64,000 bases of DNA from Sphaerisporangium fuscum (GTDB lineage Bacteria > Actinomycetota > Actinomycetes > Streptosporangiales > Streptosporangiaceae), in the NCBI RefSeq assembly GCF_018531465.1, contig NZ_JAHDTF010000031.1, positions 62,001 to 126,000 of the forward strand, given 5' to 3'. The notes beneath the pieces are model-generated. The model saw nothing but the letters and a program-made list of their open reading frames with translations, made no database searches and was not told the origin of the DNA. The position numbers and the translations under genes are program-made. This document shows, piece after piece, positions 35,566 through 45,080 of the stretch (positions within the stretch are counted from its first letter, which is position 1; every line of letters starts with the position of its first letter).

Positions 35566-35597
35566 GTCCAGATCCATGGAGGATAAGTGGTCCAGAT
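35566..35597. promoter_or_regulatory. MocR-type direct repeats
   Basis: GTCCAGAT occurs at 35566-35573 and 35590-35597 (direct, 24 bases apart), and its inverted core ATCTGG at 35548-35553. This is the layout seen for MocR/GabR/PdxR operators. The second copy lies inside the first codons of the regulator gene. Confidence 0.5.
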
Positions 35598-37027
35598 GGG
35601 GGTTGGATCTCCACCTCCGACCCGGCGCGGGGCGTGGCCTGCGGGCGGGACTCGAACACGCCCTGCGTGATGCCGTGCGAAGCGGCCGACTCCCGCCGGG
35701 AACACGACTGCCCTCGTCGCGGACACTCGCTCATGATCTCGGGATCTCCCGCGGCACCGTCACCCAGGCCCTGGACCAACTCGTCGCCGAGGGATATCTG
35801 GAGTCCAAGTCCCGGTCGGGCATTCGCGTGGCTCCCCGGCCCGCAGCCCCGCCCACGGAGACCACACAGCCGTCGCCCGTCACCCTGCCGCCCGTGCGCG
35901 GAATCGATCTCAGGTCCGGCTTCCCCGACCTGGCCGCCTTCCCGCGACGCGAGTGGCTCGCCGCCACCCGGCACATCCTGCAGACCGCCCCCAACACCGC
36001 ACTCGGCTACCCAGATCGAACGGGCACCATCGAGCTCCGGCAGGCGCTGGCCGAATACCTCGGCCGGGTCCGCGGCGTCATCACCACGCCCGCCCACATC
36101 GTGATATGCGCCGGTTATGCCCATGCACTGCGACTGGTGTGCCAGGTCCTCCATCACCACATCGCCTGCGCGGGCATGTTCGCCTTCGAAGACCCGACCG
36201 AGCCCGACTATCCAAGGCTCGTCGAACAGATGGGACACCGAGCGCGTCGCATTGCCGTCGACCGGGACGGGTTGATCGTCGAGGCACTCACGAACGAAAC
36301 CGCCGTCGTCGTCACCCCTGCACACCAGTACCCGCTCGGAGTCACCCTGAGCTCTGCCCGGCGCGTCGAGCTCGTTTCCTGGGCCAGGCGAGCCGACGGG
36401 TTCATCGTAGAAGACGACTACGACGGCGAGTTCCGCTACGACCGTCAACCTGTCGGCGCCCTCCAAGGCATGGCTCCCGACAGGGTCATCTACGTAGGAA
36501 CCACCAGCAAGACCATCGCCCCCGGGCTGCGTCTGGCCTGGCTGGTCCTGCCCAGCAGCCTCATGATCCCGCTACGGGAGGCAACGCGCTGGGACGAGTC
36601 CTACGTCAACGTCATCGACCAGCTCGTGCTCGCCCGGCTCATCCAGACCGGCGAACTCGACCGGCACGTGCGCCGCTGCCGAACCCGCTACCGTAGGCGA
36701 CGAGATCTCCTCGGCAAGGCCGTCACCCGGCAGCTGCCGCACGGACGGCTCTTCGGTATCGCCGCGGGCCTGCATGCTGTCCTCCGCCTCCCCGCCGATG
36801 CGGATCTCGAGGTCCCGCTTCTCGGGTACCTGGCAGAACGCGGCATCCTTGTCGAGGGCATCTCGTCCTTCTATCACCGGCCGGAGGAGTCTCCACTCGC
36901 CCTCGTCATCGGCTACGCGACCCCGGCAGACCACGCCTACAGCAGCGCCCTCAGCGCACTCATCAACGCCCTGCGGGAGCGCATGCCGGGTGACAACGCG
37001 GCTGGCTGTGGACGATGGGAGTCGTAG
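35576..37027 (+). CDS. MocR/PdxR-type regulator (GntR HTH plus aminotransferase domain)
   Basis: A 483-residue chimera. Residues 1-85: winged GntR-HTH (HALRDAVRSGRLPPGTRLPS, LGISRGTVTQALDQLVAEGY). Residues 110-470: fold-type I PLP domain (DLRSGFPDLAAFPRREWLAA, IVEDDYDGEFRYDRQPVG, Schiff-base Lys in TSKTIAPGLRLAW). It binds PLP as effector, with or without an external amine. The usual partner gene (pdxS/pdxT, gabT) is not adjacent; the genes downstream are pseudogenes on the other strand. Confidence 0.9.
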   Translation: MEDKWSRWGLDLHLRPGAGRGLRAGLEHALRDAVRSGRLPPGTRLPSSRTLAHDLGISRGTVTQALDQLVAEGYLESKSRSGIRVAPRPAAPPTETTQPSPVTLPPVRGIDLRSGFPDLAAFPRREWLAATRHILQTAPNTALGYPDRTGTIELRQALAEYLGRVRGVITTPAHIVICAGYAHALRLVCQVLHHHIACAGMFAFEDPTEPDYPRLVEQMGHRARRIAVDRDGLIVEALTNETAVVVTPAHQYPLGVTLSSARRVELVSWARRADGFIVEDDYDGEFRYDRQPVGALQGMAPDRVIYVGTTSKTIAPGLRLAWLVLPSSLMIPLREATRWDESYVNVIDQLVLARLIQTGELDRHVRRCRTRYRRRRDLLGKAVTRQLPHGRLFGIAAGLHAVLRLPADADLEVPLLGYLAERGILVEGISSFYHRPEESPLALVIGYATPADHAYSSALSALINALRERMPGDNAAGCGRWES

Positions 37028-37165
37028 TATCGGCCGCCGCCTGGGTCATTCGAGAACGATAACCGCATGGACGGCATGGGGCGCGTGACGACCAGCTCAC
37101 CGACCTGGCCCAGCACTGGTCGGCCGCTGTCGTCGAAGCCACCGGAGCGAGGCCGCTCCTGCGAA

Positions 37166-37961
37166 TCAGCCGAGGTCCGGGTGGGGAACGTAGCGGTCGG
37201 GATGGATCAGTGCCAGTCCCGCATCGTCGGCCATCAATGTGTCCATGTCCGCGATGTGCCAGCCGGCACCGAGCAGCGCGGGCACGAGGGGATGCAAGCC
37301 CGGGACCGCGATTCGAGCGATGCGCGCCTGGGCGGTGGCGAGGGCACCGAGCACGGCGTCCACGCAGTCCTGCGGGCCGACCCCGCCAGCCGGACCGATC
37401 ATGACATCGTGGCCGGTCTGGCAGACAGCGGCGTAACCCCGGTCCGTTGCGTAGAAGGAGACGCCCGGCAGGGCGGCGTACCAAGCAAGGGTGGCGTGCC
37501 GGGCACCTCCGGATGCGCGGGTGTCCAACGCCGCGATGTTCTCCGGCCGCGTTCGCCGCGCCGGTGGCGTAGGCAGTCCCGCGGTCGGCCCGGTCAGGTA
37601 GAGCAGCGGGGTCCAGGGACGCAGGCCGTGCCGGACGTAGAGGGCGATGGCGCGTGGGTCGGACGAGGCGAACGTCACTTTCGGCCCAGCTCCGCGCAGC
37701 AACTCCGAACTGATGCTCGGGCAACACGAACAAATCGCCCAGGTGGGTGACGGGGCCTCGTCGTAGCACGCCACCGAAACCGAGGGCTCCACCGGCGTCG
37801 TCCGGGGCGAAGAGGAGCGTGCCGAAAGAACGCTCGGCGTCGAGGAAGTCAGGCGTCCCGTACCATCCGGCCAGCAGGCCGAACCTCTTGGCGACCCCCC
37901 GTACGGCGTGCATGTCATCGGCTGTCGCGGCTCGAACCACTCGCCCTCCATCCGGCTTCAT
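37166..37961 (-). pseudogene. GNAT-type acetyltransferase, frameshifted
   Basis: ATG 37961 with GGAG upstream. About 265 residues if the frame were continuous. First part: MKPDGGRVVRAATADDMHAV and LGFGGVLRRGPVTHLGDLFV with LPEHQ; second part in another frame from about 37710: LLRGAGPKVTFASSDPRAIA, LYVRHGLRPWTPLLY, then a second GNAT-like half. A two-base or one-base change at 37700-37715 (around VLPEHQF) breaks it. It may be a sequencing slip; otherwise the enzyme is lost. Confidence 0.7.
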
Positions 37962-38078
37962 CTGACTCACTCCAGGAGGATCGGAAAGCGCGAACCGCAC
38001 CCTGGAGATGCACCGACATAGCATCCCGACCGACTCGAAAAACGATCAGTACGCCGCACGCCGCAGACTTCGTGCGAT

Positions 38079-38350
38079 CTACGGCGGGCAGTTGACGTCT
38101 GTCTCGGCCTCAGCGGCCGTGAGCCAGGCGAACCCGGCCACCTCCCGCCGGGCGGTCTCTTCCAGCACATCGATTCCAGCACCGTCGGTCTCCGCCTTTC
38201 CGCCGACGCCGGCGAGCAGACCAGCAGCATGAGCTTCCCCGCTGCCGCGCCGGATGAGCAGCCGGCGGCCATCCCGCTCCAAGAAGACCTCAACGTTCAC
38301 CACAAAGGCCGGGCGGCCTCCTTGGGTCAGAGACGCACGGCACCAAGTTA
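38079..38350 (-). pseudogene. NUDIX hydrolase with an internal deletion
   Basis: Reads VEVFLERDGRRLLIRRGSGE, GLLAGVGGKAETDGAGIDVL and EETARREVA, the start of the NUDIX box, but then jumps straight to GFAWLTAAEAETDVNCPP, the family's C-terminus. The metal-binding REUxEE end of the box and about 50 residues are lost. It would not hydrolyse nucleoside diphosphate derivatives. Confidence 0.7.
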
Positions 38351-38496
38351 TTCCGGTCCCACCCGGAGCCGCCCAGCTGTCTACCGATGAGGTGGCACCT
38401 ATTATCTGGACGAGGGGCCGCGTACCGTGCGGCGGACCACCGACATCCCGATCCGCAACCACAAGCTCACCGACCCCGCAAGGTCGACCATGTTTC

Positions 38497-38823
38497 CTAG
38501 ATCACCTGTCGCAAGCCGGGCTGGGCCAAGAAGTCGCTGTGCTGGATGCCGTACACCGCGTACCAGTTGGCCGCCAGGTCGGTCACCATGATGGCGCAGG
38601 TCAGATCCGCACCGCCCCTCCTGCCGAGGGTCAGAAGCACAGCCGCCGCCGTCATCGAAGATCATCAATGAGGTCCAGAACAGGTTAAGCCAGCCGGGAA
38701 CCCAGTGATAGGGCCGCAGGCCGCCGCGGGCGAAGTCGATGAGGTGCGACGCGGTGCCCACGAAACCAGGATGACGACGTACACGAGGACCAGCGCCACT
38801 GCCCATCGCGGGATCCGCCGCAT
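38497..38823 (-). pseudogene. Small membrane protein, frameshifted twice
   Basis: About 105 codons. Frame 1 from ATG 38823: MRRIPRWAVALVLVYVVILV (helix). Frame 2: FVGTASHLIDFARGGLRPYH, WVPGWLNLFWTSLMIFD. Frame 3: AAAVLLTLGRRGGADLTCAI, MVTDLAANWYAVYGIQHS, to a stop at 38497. Three helices as in small DoxX-like or DUF proteins. Frameshifts near 38755 and 38655. Confidence 0.55.
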
Positions 38824-38903
38824 CCGTCCGATCACGCCGTCCATCATCGCGCCGGCCACCTGCCATCGCACAAGTAAATCGTCGAGGGCCTACCGGTCGC
38901 TCC

Positions 38904-39560
38904 CTACTCCTTACTGGGATGAGGACTAGAGCCGATGACCGGCCCGAGATAGCCGCGCAGCACCTTCTTCAGCTCCCGCACCGTGGCCTCCCGCTCGCCG
39001 GCCTCGGCGGCGACCACCAGCGGCACCATCGCCTGGAAGACCTGGATCGCCACCCGGGCGGTGCGGGCGGCGTCGTCCGGCGCCAGGGCGGGCGCCCGCG
39101 TCAGGATGATCGCCTGCACGCGTCCCACCAGCACCGACTGGATTGGCTCGACGGCGGCACGCAGCCCGGCCGGCATGTCGGGGCGCGCGAACAGCGCCTT
39201 GAACCCCGGGTTGGCGACGTTGAAGGCGACGATCGGATCGGCCACCCGGTCGAGCAGCTCGTCCAGACCGATCGTCCGGAAGTCGGCCGCGTCGAACGCC
39301 TCCTGGTGCGCCTCGCGCATCTGCCCGGTGAAGCGGTCGGCCAGGGCTCGGGCGACGGACTCCTTGTTCGGGAAGAACTGGTACAGCGAGCCGGGCGAGA
39401 TGCCCGCGCGGGAGGCGATCGCGTTGGTCGTCGCGCTCTCGTAGCCCGCCTCCGCGAAGACCTCCGCCGCCGCGTCCAGGATCTCCGCCATCCGCCGCTC
39501 CCCCCGGGCCTGCCGCCGTCGCGGCTTCACCTCTCCGCCGGGCACCTCATCCACCGTCAC
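38904..39560 (-). CDS. TetR family regulator of the MMPL transporter
   Basis: From GTG 39560 (GAGGAG seven bases upstream) 218 residues. HTH: RMAEILDAAAEVFAEAGYES, AIASRAGISPGSLYQFFPNK. The C-terminal domain includes VAIQVFQAMVPLVVAAEAGE. It is divergent from the MMPL gene at 39667; two CGAG-N6-CTCG sites between them are likely its operators. Its ligand may be a lipid or drug substrate of the pump. Confidence 0.9.
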   Translation of the reverse strand: MTVDEVPGGEVKPRRRQARGERRMAEILDAAAEVFAEAGYESATTNAIASRAGISPGSLYQFFPNKESVARALADRFTGQMREAHQEAFDAADFRTIGLDELLDRVADPIVAFNVANPGFKALFARPDMPAGLRAAVEPIQSVLVGRVQAIILTRAPALAPDDAARTARVAIQVFQAMVPLVVAAEAGEREATVRELKKVLRGYLGPVIGSSPHPSKE

Positions 39561-39592
39561 GACCACTCCTCGGCCAGCCAACCGTTGCGAAC

Positions 39593-39640
39593 ACGAGCAA
39601 TCGCTCGTATTGTTGCCGCGGAACGCGAGCAACGACTCGT
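39593..39640. promoter_or_regulatory. Two CGAG-N6-CTCG operators
   Basis: ACGAGCAATCGCTCGT (39593-39608) and GCGAGCAACGACTCGT (39625-39640) share CGAG-N6-CTCG arms, 32 bases apart, between the divergent TetR and MMPL starts. Confidence 0.7.
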
Positions 39641-39666
39641 AAATCTGAGCCTACCAAGGGGAGTTC

Positions 39667-41823
39667 ATGCCGCGCGGATTCGCCGCCGGACGGCCGTGGT
39701 GGACACTCGCGACGAGCCTGCTGGTCATGCTCGTCGCCGGTGTCATCGCCGCCGGCACGCTCAACGCACTCTCGCTCAACCGCTTCGAGGCCCCGGGCTC
39801 GGAGTCGACGCGGGCCCGGGACGCCCTCGCCGCCCGCTTCCACACCGGGAGTCCGAACATCGCCCTGCTGGTGACCGCGGAGCACGGCACCGTCGACGAT
39901 CCGCGCGTGGCCGAGGCCGGGAAGGCCCTCACCCGCGAGCTGCGAGGCCACCCCGGCGTCGGCGACGCCTGGTCGTACTGGAGCACCGGGAGACCTTCGA
40001 CGATGCGCGGCGAGGACGGCCGGCGGGCACTGGTGCTCGCCTGGGTGCCGGGTGACGCCGACCACGTCCGCCGGGAGGTGCTGCCGGAGCTGGCCCCGCG
40101 CTTCACCCGGGACGACGCCGTCGTCCGGGTGCGGGTCGGCGGCGGCGACGAGGTGTTCCGCGCGGTCATGGAACAGGCACGCGCGGACTTCGTCCGGGCC
40201 GAGCTGGTCATCCTGCCGCTCGTCGTGCTGCTGCTGTGGTGGGTCTACCGCCGGCTGGCCGCCGCTGTGCTCACTGTGGGGGTCGGCGTCTTCGCCGTGC
40301 TGGGCTCCCTGGCCCTGCTGCGCGGCGTCGTGCTCTTCACCGAAGTCTCCACCTTCGCCTCGAACATCGCCCTGGTGATGGGCATCGGCCTCGGCGTCGA
40401 CTATGGCCTTTTCATGATCTTCCGCTTCCGGGAGGAACTGCGGCCCGGCGCCGAGGTGGGCGGAGCGGTCGCCCGTACGGTGCGCAGCGCCGGCCGTACC
40501 GTGCTGTTCAGCGGCGCGACGGTGGCCGCCTCGCTGGCGGTGCTGTTCGCCTTCCCCTTCCCGTTCCTCAGTTCCTTCGCCTACGCGGGCATCGCCGTCG
40601 TGGCCGCGGCTGTCGTCGGCGCCACGGTGGTGCTGCCGGCGGCCCTCACCGTGCTGGGACACCGCCTCACCCGCCGAGGCGGGACCCCGCACACCGGACG
40701 TGGGTTCTGGTACACCGTCGCCGTCCGCGTCATGCGCCGGCCGCTCGCGCTGGGCGGCGCCGCACTGGGTGTCCTGCTGCTGCTCGGCTCGCCGTTCCTG
40801 GGCGTGAGGTTCGGGGTCCCCGACGACCGCGTGCTGCCCGCGTCCGCACCGGTGCGGCAGATGTACGACGAAATCCGCCAGGACTTCCGGGCCGAGGACG
40901 CCGACGCCGTCCGGGTCGTCGCACCGCGGGCCCGCGCGGACGCGGCGACGATCGGAAGGTACGCCGCAGCGCTGTCCCGCCTGGAGGGAGTGGCGCGGGT
41001 GGACTCGGCGGCAGGCGCCTACAAGGACGGGGCTCCGGTCTCGGCGGGGAAGACCGAACCGATCTCAGGGTACGGCACGTGGCTGGCCGTCGTGCCCTAC
41101 TCCGACCGGCTGGAGGCGGACTCCGCCGGCCTGGTCCGGGCCGTGCGGGCCGTGCCCGCCCCCTTCGAGGTCCTGGTCGGCGGGTATCCGGCCGAGCTCG
41201 CCGACTACCGTGACGGGGTCACCGGCAGACTGCCGCTCATCGGGGCGCTGATCGTCGTGGTGACCTTCGCCGTGCTCTTCGTGATGACGGGAAGCGTGGT
41301 CGCGCCGCTGAAGGCGTCCGTGCTCAACCTGCTCAGCCTGTCGGTGATGTTCGGCACCCTGGTCTTCGTCTTCCAGCAGGGCCACCTGTCGGGGCCGCTC
41401 GGGTTCACGCCCACCGGGTCGATCGAGCCGAGCATCCCGATCCTGATGTTCTGCGTGGCCTACGGCCTCTCGATGGACTACGAGGTCTTCCTGCTGTCGC
41501 GGATCAAGGAGGAGTACGACCGCACGGGCGACCCGGTGGGGTCCGTCGCGGCGGGCATCGGGCGCAGCGCCCCACTCGTCACGGCCGCGGCGCTCATCCT
41601 CGCGGTGTCCTTCGCCACCTACGCCACCGGACGCGTGGTCTTCCTGCAGGAGCTCGGGGTCGGCATGGCGCTCGCCGTGGTGGTCGACGCCACGCTCATC
41701 CGCGGCGTGCTCGTCCCGGCGTTCATGCGCCTCGCGGGGCCGGCGAACTGGTGGGCGCCCGCGCCGCTGCGCCGGTTGCACCGCCGCATCGGGCTGACGG
41801 AGACGCCGCCCGTCGTCAGGTGA
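39667..41823 (+). CDS. MMPL-family RND transporter
   Basis: A 718-residue protein with an AAGGGGAG site. Two homologous halves, each with a large extracellular loop and five following helices. First half: VMGIGLGVDYGLFMIFRFRE; second half: VAYGLSMDYEVFLLSRIKEE, the Asp-Tyr motifs that carry the proton in MMPL pumps. It moves lipids, siderophores or drugs across the membrane, driven by protons. It is the only target gene of its TetR. Confidence 0.95.
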   Translation: MPRGFAAGRPWWTLATSLLVMLVAGVIAAGTLNALSLNRFEAPGSESTRARDALAARFHTGSPNIALLVTAEHGTVDDPRVAEAGKALTRELRGHPGVGDAWSYWSTGRPSTMRGEDGRRALVLAWVPGDADHVRREVLPELAPRFTRDDAVVRVRVGGGDEVFRAVMEQARADFVRAELVILPLVVLLLWWVYRRLAAAVLTVGVGVFAVLGSLALLRGVVLFTEVSTFASNIALVMGIGLGVDYGLFMIFRFREELRPGAEVGGAVARTVRSAGRTVLFSGATVAASLAVLFAFPFPFLSSFAYAGIAVVAAAVVGATVVLPAALTVLGHRLTRRGGTPHTGRGFWYTVAVRVMRRPLALGGAALGVLLLLGSPFLGVRFGVPDDRVLPASAPVRQMYDEIRQDFRAEDADAVRVVAPRARADAATIGRYAAALSRLEGVARVDSAAGAYKDGAPVSAGKTEPISGYGTWLAVVPYSDRLEADSAGLVRAVRAVPAPFEVLVGGYPAELADYRDGVTGRLPLIGALIVVVTFAVLFVMTGSVVAPLKASVLNLLSLSVMFGTLVFVFQQGHLSGPLGFTPTGSIEPSIPILMFCVAYGLSMDYEVFLLSRIKEEYDRTGDPVGSVAAGIGRSAPLVTAAALILAVSFATYATGRVVFLQELGVGMALAVVVDATLIRGVLVPAFMRLAGPANWWAPAPLRRLHRRIGLTETPPVVR

Positions 41824-41879
41824 GGTGCGGACCTCGTCCGGTGCAGGGATGCGATGGGTAGAGTGACCGGGATGCGACC

Positions 41880-42142
41880 GGCGGGCGTGGTTGTCGTTGG
41901 AGATGACCATCACTCCGGCGTAGACCGGCACGTCCACCGGGGTTGGCTTCGCGCCAGCGTGGCAGCGCCTTCAAAGGGAAGCTGAGCTGGACGAACACGA
42001 AGTCGGCCGTACGCTTCCACGTGGGCAGCGGGCGCAACCCGGCGGCGGTGCCAACCCGGAAGGCGGAACTCTCCGCGAAGGCGGGGTCCTCCACGAGGGA
42101 GCGGACCTCCTCAATCATTGAGCGGAAGGCTCGGCAGCGCAT
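41880..42142 (-). pseudogene. Methylenetetrahydrofolate reductase-like remnant
   Basis: Two minus-strand frames read AFRSMIEEVRSLVEDPAFAE, AGLRPLPTWKRTADFVFVQL, PRWREANP and then DVPVYAGVMVISNDNHARR. The last blocks resemble the central FAD-binding part of an actinobacterial MTHFR-type protein. One frameshift at REANP and loss of both ends. The remaining 42143-42327 has no gene. Confidence 0.45.
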
Positions 42143-42327
42143 TGGCGAGTCCTTCGGGCCCACGCCTTTCGCCCGGCGCACGTCGCTCCGGCTTGGCGAA
42201 CGCCGCCTTGGTCGTCCTCCATATGGCGGAGCCCTCGGCAAGAGGGCCGAGACCCGGCCTCGCCGCGGGCCCCGTGTCCACAGTTCCAAGTCCCGCGGGC
42301 GCCGCGCTCCCCTAGATCATCGAACGC

Positions 42328-43017
42328 TCACCTGGTCGCGCGAATCGCGGCGTCCAGGAGAAGGGTGTGGATCTCATCGGGGCACTCTGACATGACGTTG
42401 TGCCCGAACGGCAGGGAACGGACCGTCCAGGACGGGTCGGCGCTCAGCCGGTCGCGGAACCGGGTGAACGGGGTGCCCTCGTAGGCGCTCATGTAGACGT
42501 AGTGGCGGTGCTCGATCTTGTCCGAGGCGCCGGTGAGCGTGATGCTCTGGAGCATGGTGGCGAGGGGCTGCGACGTAACGCGCGGCTCGGCGAGGAACGG
42601 CGGCGGGGCCATCGAGAAGCCGTCCGCGCCGACGCCCGCCAGATAGCGGTCGCGCCAGACCTGAGGGCTCAGCGTCCACACCGAATCGCCGTCCCGCGGG
42701 ACGAAGGCGTCCAGATAGACCAGCGCGCGAACCCGTCCGGAATCCGCCAGCCGGTCGGCCACGCCGGTGATGACCATGCCCCCGTAGCTGTGCGCCACCA
42801 GCACGACGTCAGTGAGGTCCGCATGCTCCAGAAGGCTCACCACGTCCTGGATGTGGGTGTCCAGGTTGACCGCGCCCGACGACACGTGCACCCGCTCCCC
42901 CACGCCGGTCAGCTCCGCCGCGCGGGCGTCGTGCCCATCCGCACGCAGCCGCCGCGCCAGCGGCTCGAACCACCGCGCCCCGTGAAAAGCCCCGGGCACC
43001 AGCACGAACGTCGCCAT
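42328..43017 (-). CDS. Alpha/beta hydrolase (esterase type)
   Basis: A 229-residue protein from ATG 43017 (AAGGAG site). It begins FVLVPGAFHGARWFEPLARR, with nucleophile elbow AHSYGG (Ser), a cap with several Tyr (RHYVYMSAYEGTPF), and catalytic His in PFGHNVMSECPDEI. This is the plant MES/salicylate-esterase-like subgroup that also occurs widely in actinomycetes. Substrate unknown. Monocistronic. Confidence 0.85.
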   Translation of the reverse strand: MATFVLVPGAFHGARWFEPLARRLRADGHDARAAELTGVGERVHVSSGAVNLDTHIQDVVSLLEHADLTDVVLVAHSYGGMVITGVADRLADSGRVRALVYLDAFVPRDGDSVWTLSPQVWRDRYLAGVGADGFSMAPPPFLAEPRVTSQPLATMLQSITLTGASDKIEHRHYVYMSAYEGTPFTRFRDRLSADPSWTVRSLPFGHNVMSECPDEIHTLLLDAAIRATR

Positions 43018-43357
43018 GACCACCACTCCTTCACTCAGCCACGAACCGTCCTGGCCGACCTGAATCCAAAGGATCGCATGACGTACGCGGACTCCCTGCG
43101 TCGGGGCTCCGCACACGGACCCCAGCGGAGGGCCCGGAAAGCCCAGGAAAGAATTTCTCACTATCCGTTATCCCGGATGTATGTCGAACGGGTTCTCAGC
43201 CGCTCTTCCTAGGGATCCCAGTAGCGCTGAAGAAATCTTCAATCAAGTAGCGTCTGACCTGTGGAAGCGTAGGAGTTCGACCTCCTATGGCGGGTTGATG
43301 ATTACTGCCGCTATGTTCGTTCCTGTTTTGTCCAGTACGGCAGGTAGAGGCGATGCC
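43018..43357. other. Intergenic region before a Tn3 relic
   Basis: No gene is supported. The segment separates the minus-strand esterase from plus-strand transposase debris and has no clear operator. Confidence 0.3.
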
Positions 43358-43446
43358 TTGTCCGAGAAGGTGTTCTCCGAGGAGCAGTTGGAGCAGCTGC
43401 GCTCGTTCCCGGAGATCACCAGCGATGATTTGCTCCGGTATTCACG
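43358..43446 (+). pseudogene. Tn3-family transposase N-terminal relic
   Basis: Reads EKVFSEEQLEQLRSFPEITS, then DDLLRYSR, matching the opening of the 21-24 kb transposase (FLSDEQLERLRSFPDIGREE). Only about 30 codons remain; 43447-43688 has no gene. Confidence 0.65.
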
Positions 43447-43688
43447 CCGACGGCGGCTGACATGGGTTCGTGAATCCCGGCGGGCGGGGCGGCTCCTGGA
43501 GGATGAGGTGCGCGGCTCGGCCATCGGCGGCCGCAGCACGCCGCCACCCAACTGCATGCTCATGGACGGCGCCCTGGCGGCGGGAGCCACCCGGCCGGCA
43601 CCGACCCGGCGGCATCCGCGCGTGAGCTGGCCGAGCACGTCCTCGACGCCCCGCGGCGCGGCGCGGCCGACCAGGGGCCCCGGTCCGG

Positions 43689-44546
43689 TCAGGGGCGAAA
43701 GGCGGGGGCGTGGTCGGCCGCCCACTGTGCGAACGTCCGCGCCGGCCGTCCCAGCGCCTCCTCCACCGTCCGGGTCGGCTCGGCGGGCGGCAGCGCCGCG
43801 TGCCGGGCGTACCTAGCCATAAGCGCGGATACGAATGGCCGCGGCAGGCCGCGCCGCACCATGGCCTCCTCGGCGGCCTCCGGCGCGATCTCCTCGAAGC
43901 GCAGCGGCCTTCCGATCGCCTCGCCGATGATCGTCACGGCCCGCTCGTGGGAGACGCTCTCGGGGCCGGTCAACTCCAGCCGCCGTCCGGCCAGGTCGGC
44001 GGTGAGCAGGGCGCGGGCCGCGACCTCCACCAGGTCGCGCTCGTCGACGAGCGGCTCCGAAAAGCCCGCGTGCACGTACCGGACGACGTCGCCGGCGCGG
44101 ATCTGCGCGCCCCACGAGACGAGCGCGTTGCCGGCGAACGAGGAGGCCCGCAGGCTGGTCCACTCCATGCCGCTCTCCGCCGCGGCGGCGTCGGTCTCCT
44201 TGTTGCGGTCGCCGCGGGCCCGGGAGGGCTGGTGGCCCAGGGGGTCGTCCACGTTGGTGGCGGACAGCGCCACCACCTTGGCGGCGCCGCGCTCCCGGGC
44301 CAGGGCGAGCAGCTCGCCGGGGTCGTCGCCGCACGCGCGGGGGTGCAGGAAGACGGTGGTGACGCCGTCGAGGTGCCGGGTGAGCGTCTCCGGCCGGGAT
44401 GGGTCGCCCCGGACGACCTCGACGCCGCCGGGCAGGTGCGCCGCGCCTGGGTCGCGGGTGACGGCGCGCACCTTGGCGCCCTCGCGGGCGAGCAGGTGGA
44501 CGAGGGGACGGCCGAGGGCGCCGGTGGCGCCGGTGATCAGGATCAT
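43689..44546 (-). CDS. NmrA-like NAD(P)-binding oxidoreductase (atypical SDR)
   Basis: A 285-residue protein. It begins with the Rossmann motif ILITGATGALGRPLVHLLAR. It lacks the classical Tyr-x-x-x-Lys and has VVALSATNVDDPLGHQPSRA, then RGLPRPFVSALMARYARHAA near the end, like NmrA/QOR-type quinone or redox sensor proteins. It could be a reductase or an NADPH sensor. The next gene upstream is the inverted sigma factor pseudogene. Confidence 0.85.
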   Translation of the reverse strand: MILITGATGALGRPLVHLLAREGAKVRAVTRDPGAAHLPGGVEVVRGDPSRPETLTRHLDGVTTVFLHPRACGDDPGELLALARERGAAKVVALSATNVDDPLGHQPSRARGDRNKETDAAAAESGMEWTSLRASSFAGNALVSWGAQIRAGDVVRYVHAGFSEPLVDERDLVEVAARALLTADLAGRRLELTGPESVSHERAVTIIGEAIGRPLRFEEIAPEAAEEAMVRRGLPRPFVSALMARYARHAALPPAEPTRTVEEALGRPARTFAQWAADHAPAFRP

Positions 44547-44583
44547 GGGTCAGCCTTCCGATGGAGGGGGACGCGTCTTTTCT

Positions 44584-44929
44584 AGGTGCGGGTGACGTGG
44601 GTGAGCTTGTCGGGGTCGGTGACGGTGTAGATGCCGGTCACCTGGTCGCGTTGCCGCCGCGAGGCCTACCCTGGGCCGTGGCTGCCCGAGCCGATGATCG
44701 AGGGCGCCCCCGCCGGGAGCGCGAGGGAGGACGCGGCGGAGCCGGCGCTGCGCGCCGAGGCGGTGTCGATGGCTAGCGGCCCAGGCGAGCCAGGTCTCCT
44801 GGAGGACGTCCTCGGTGTCGGCGACGCCGCCAGCATCGCGTACACAACGGAGAACAGCAGCTTGCGATGGGCGAGGAAGATCGTGGTCGCCTCCTCCGCC
44901 GGGTGGGCGGCCGTCGGCGTGTCGGGCAT
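44584..44929 (-). pseudogene. ECF sigma factor (SigJ-type) broken by internal inversion and deletion
   Basis: ATG 44929 follows AAGGAGG. Minus strand: TTIFLAHRKLLFSVVYAML then, in another frame, VADTEDVLQETWLAW, the sigma-2 region. From 44772 down to 44650 the SigJ sequence continues only on the plus strand: RREAYPGPWLPEP and REDAAEPALRAEAVSMA. The minus strand then resumes with QVTGIYTVTDPDKLTHV and a stop at 44584, the typical SigJ C-terminus. A segment of about 123 bp has been flipped and large parts deleted. Confidence 0.8.
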
Positions 44930-45080
44930 CGCTGCCTCCTTCATCGGTCGTCGCGATCACCACCTGAGAGGGACGGCGCCCCGGAAGTGTGACACCTTGT
45001 GATGCACTTCACGCTCGACCGAGATGCGACAGCGCTGTTGGTACTTGACCAGAGCCACGTCGGCGGGCGTGGGTAGTGGT

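Noticed and set aside
36963..38024. Long minus-strand frame joining the GNAT N-terminus to MocR antisense
   Set aside because: Only the first part (to about 37710) is real GNAT sequence; the remainder is the wrong frame after a frameshift.
39547..40692. A minus-strand frame rich in His/Asp/Glu antisense to MMPL
   Set aside because: MMPL is unmistakable; the antisense frame is an artefact of codon bias.
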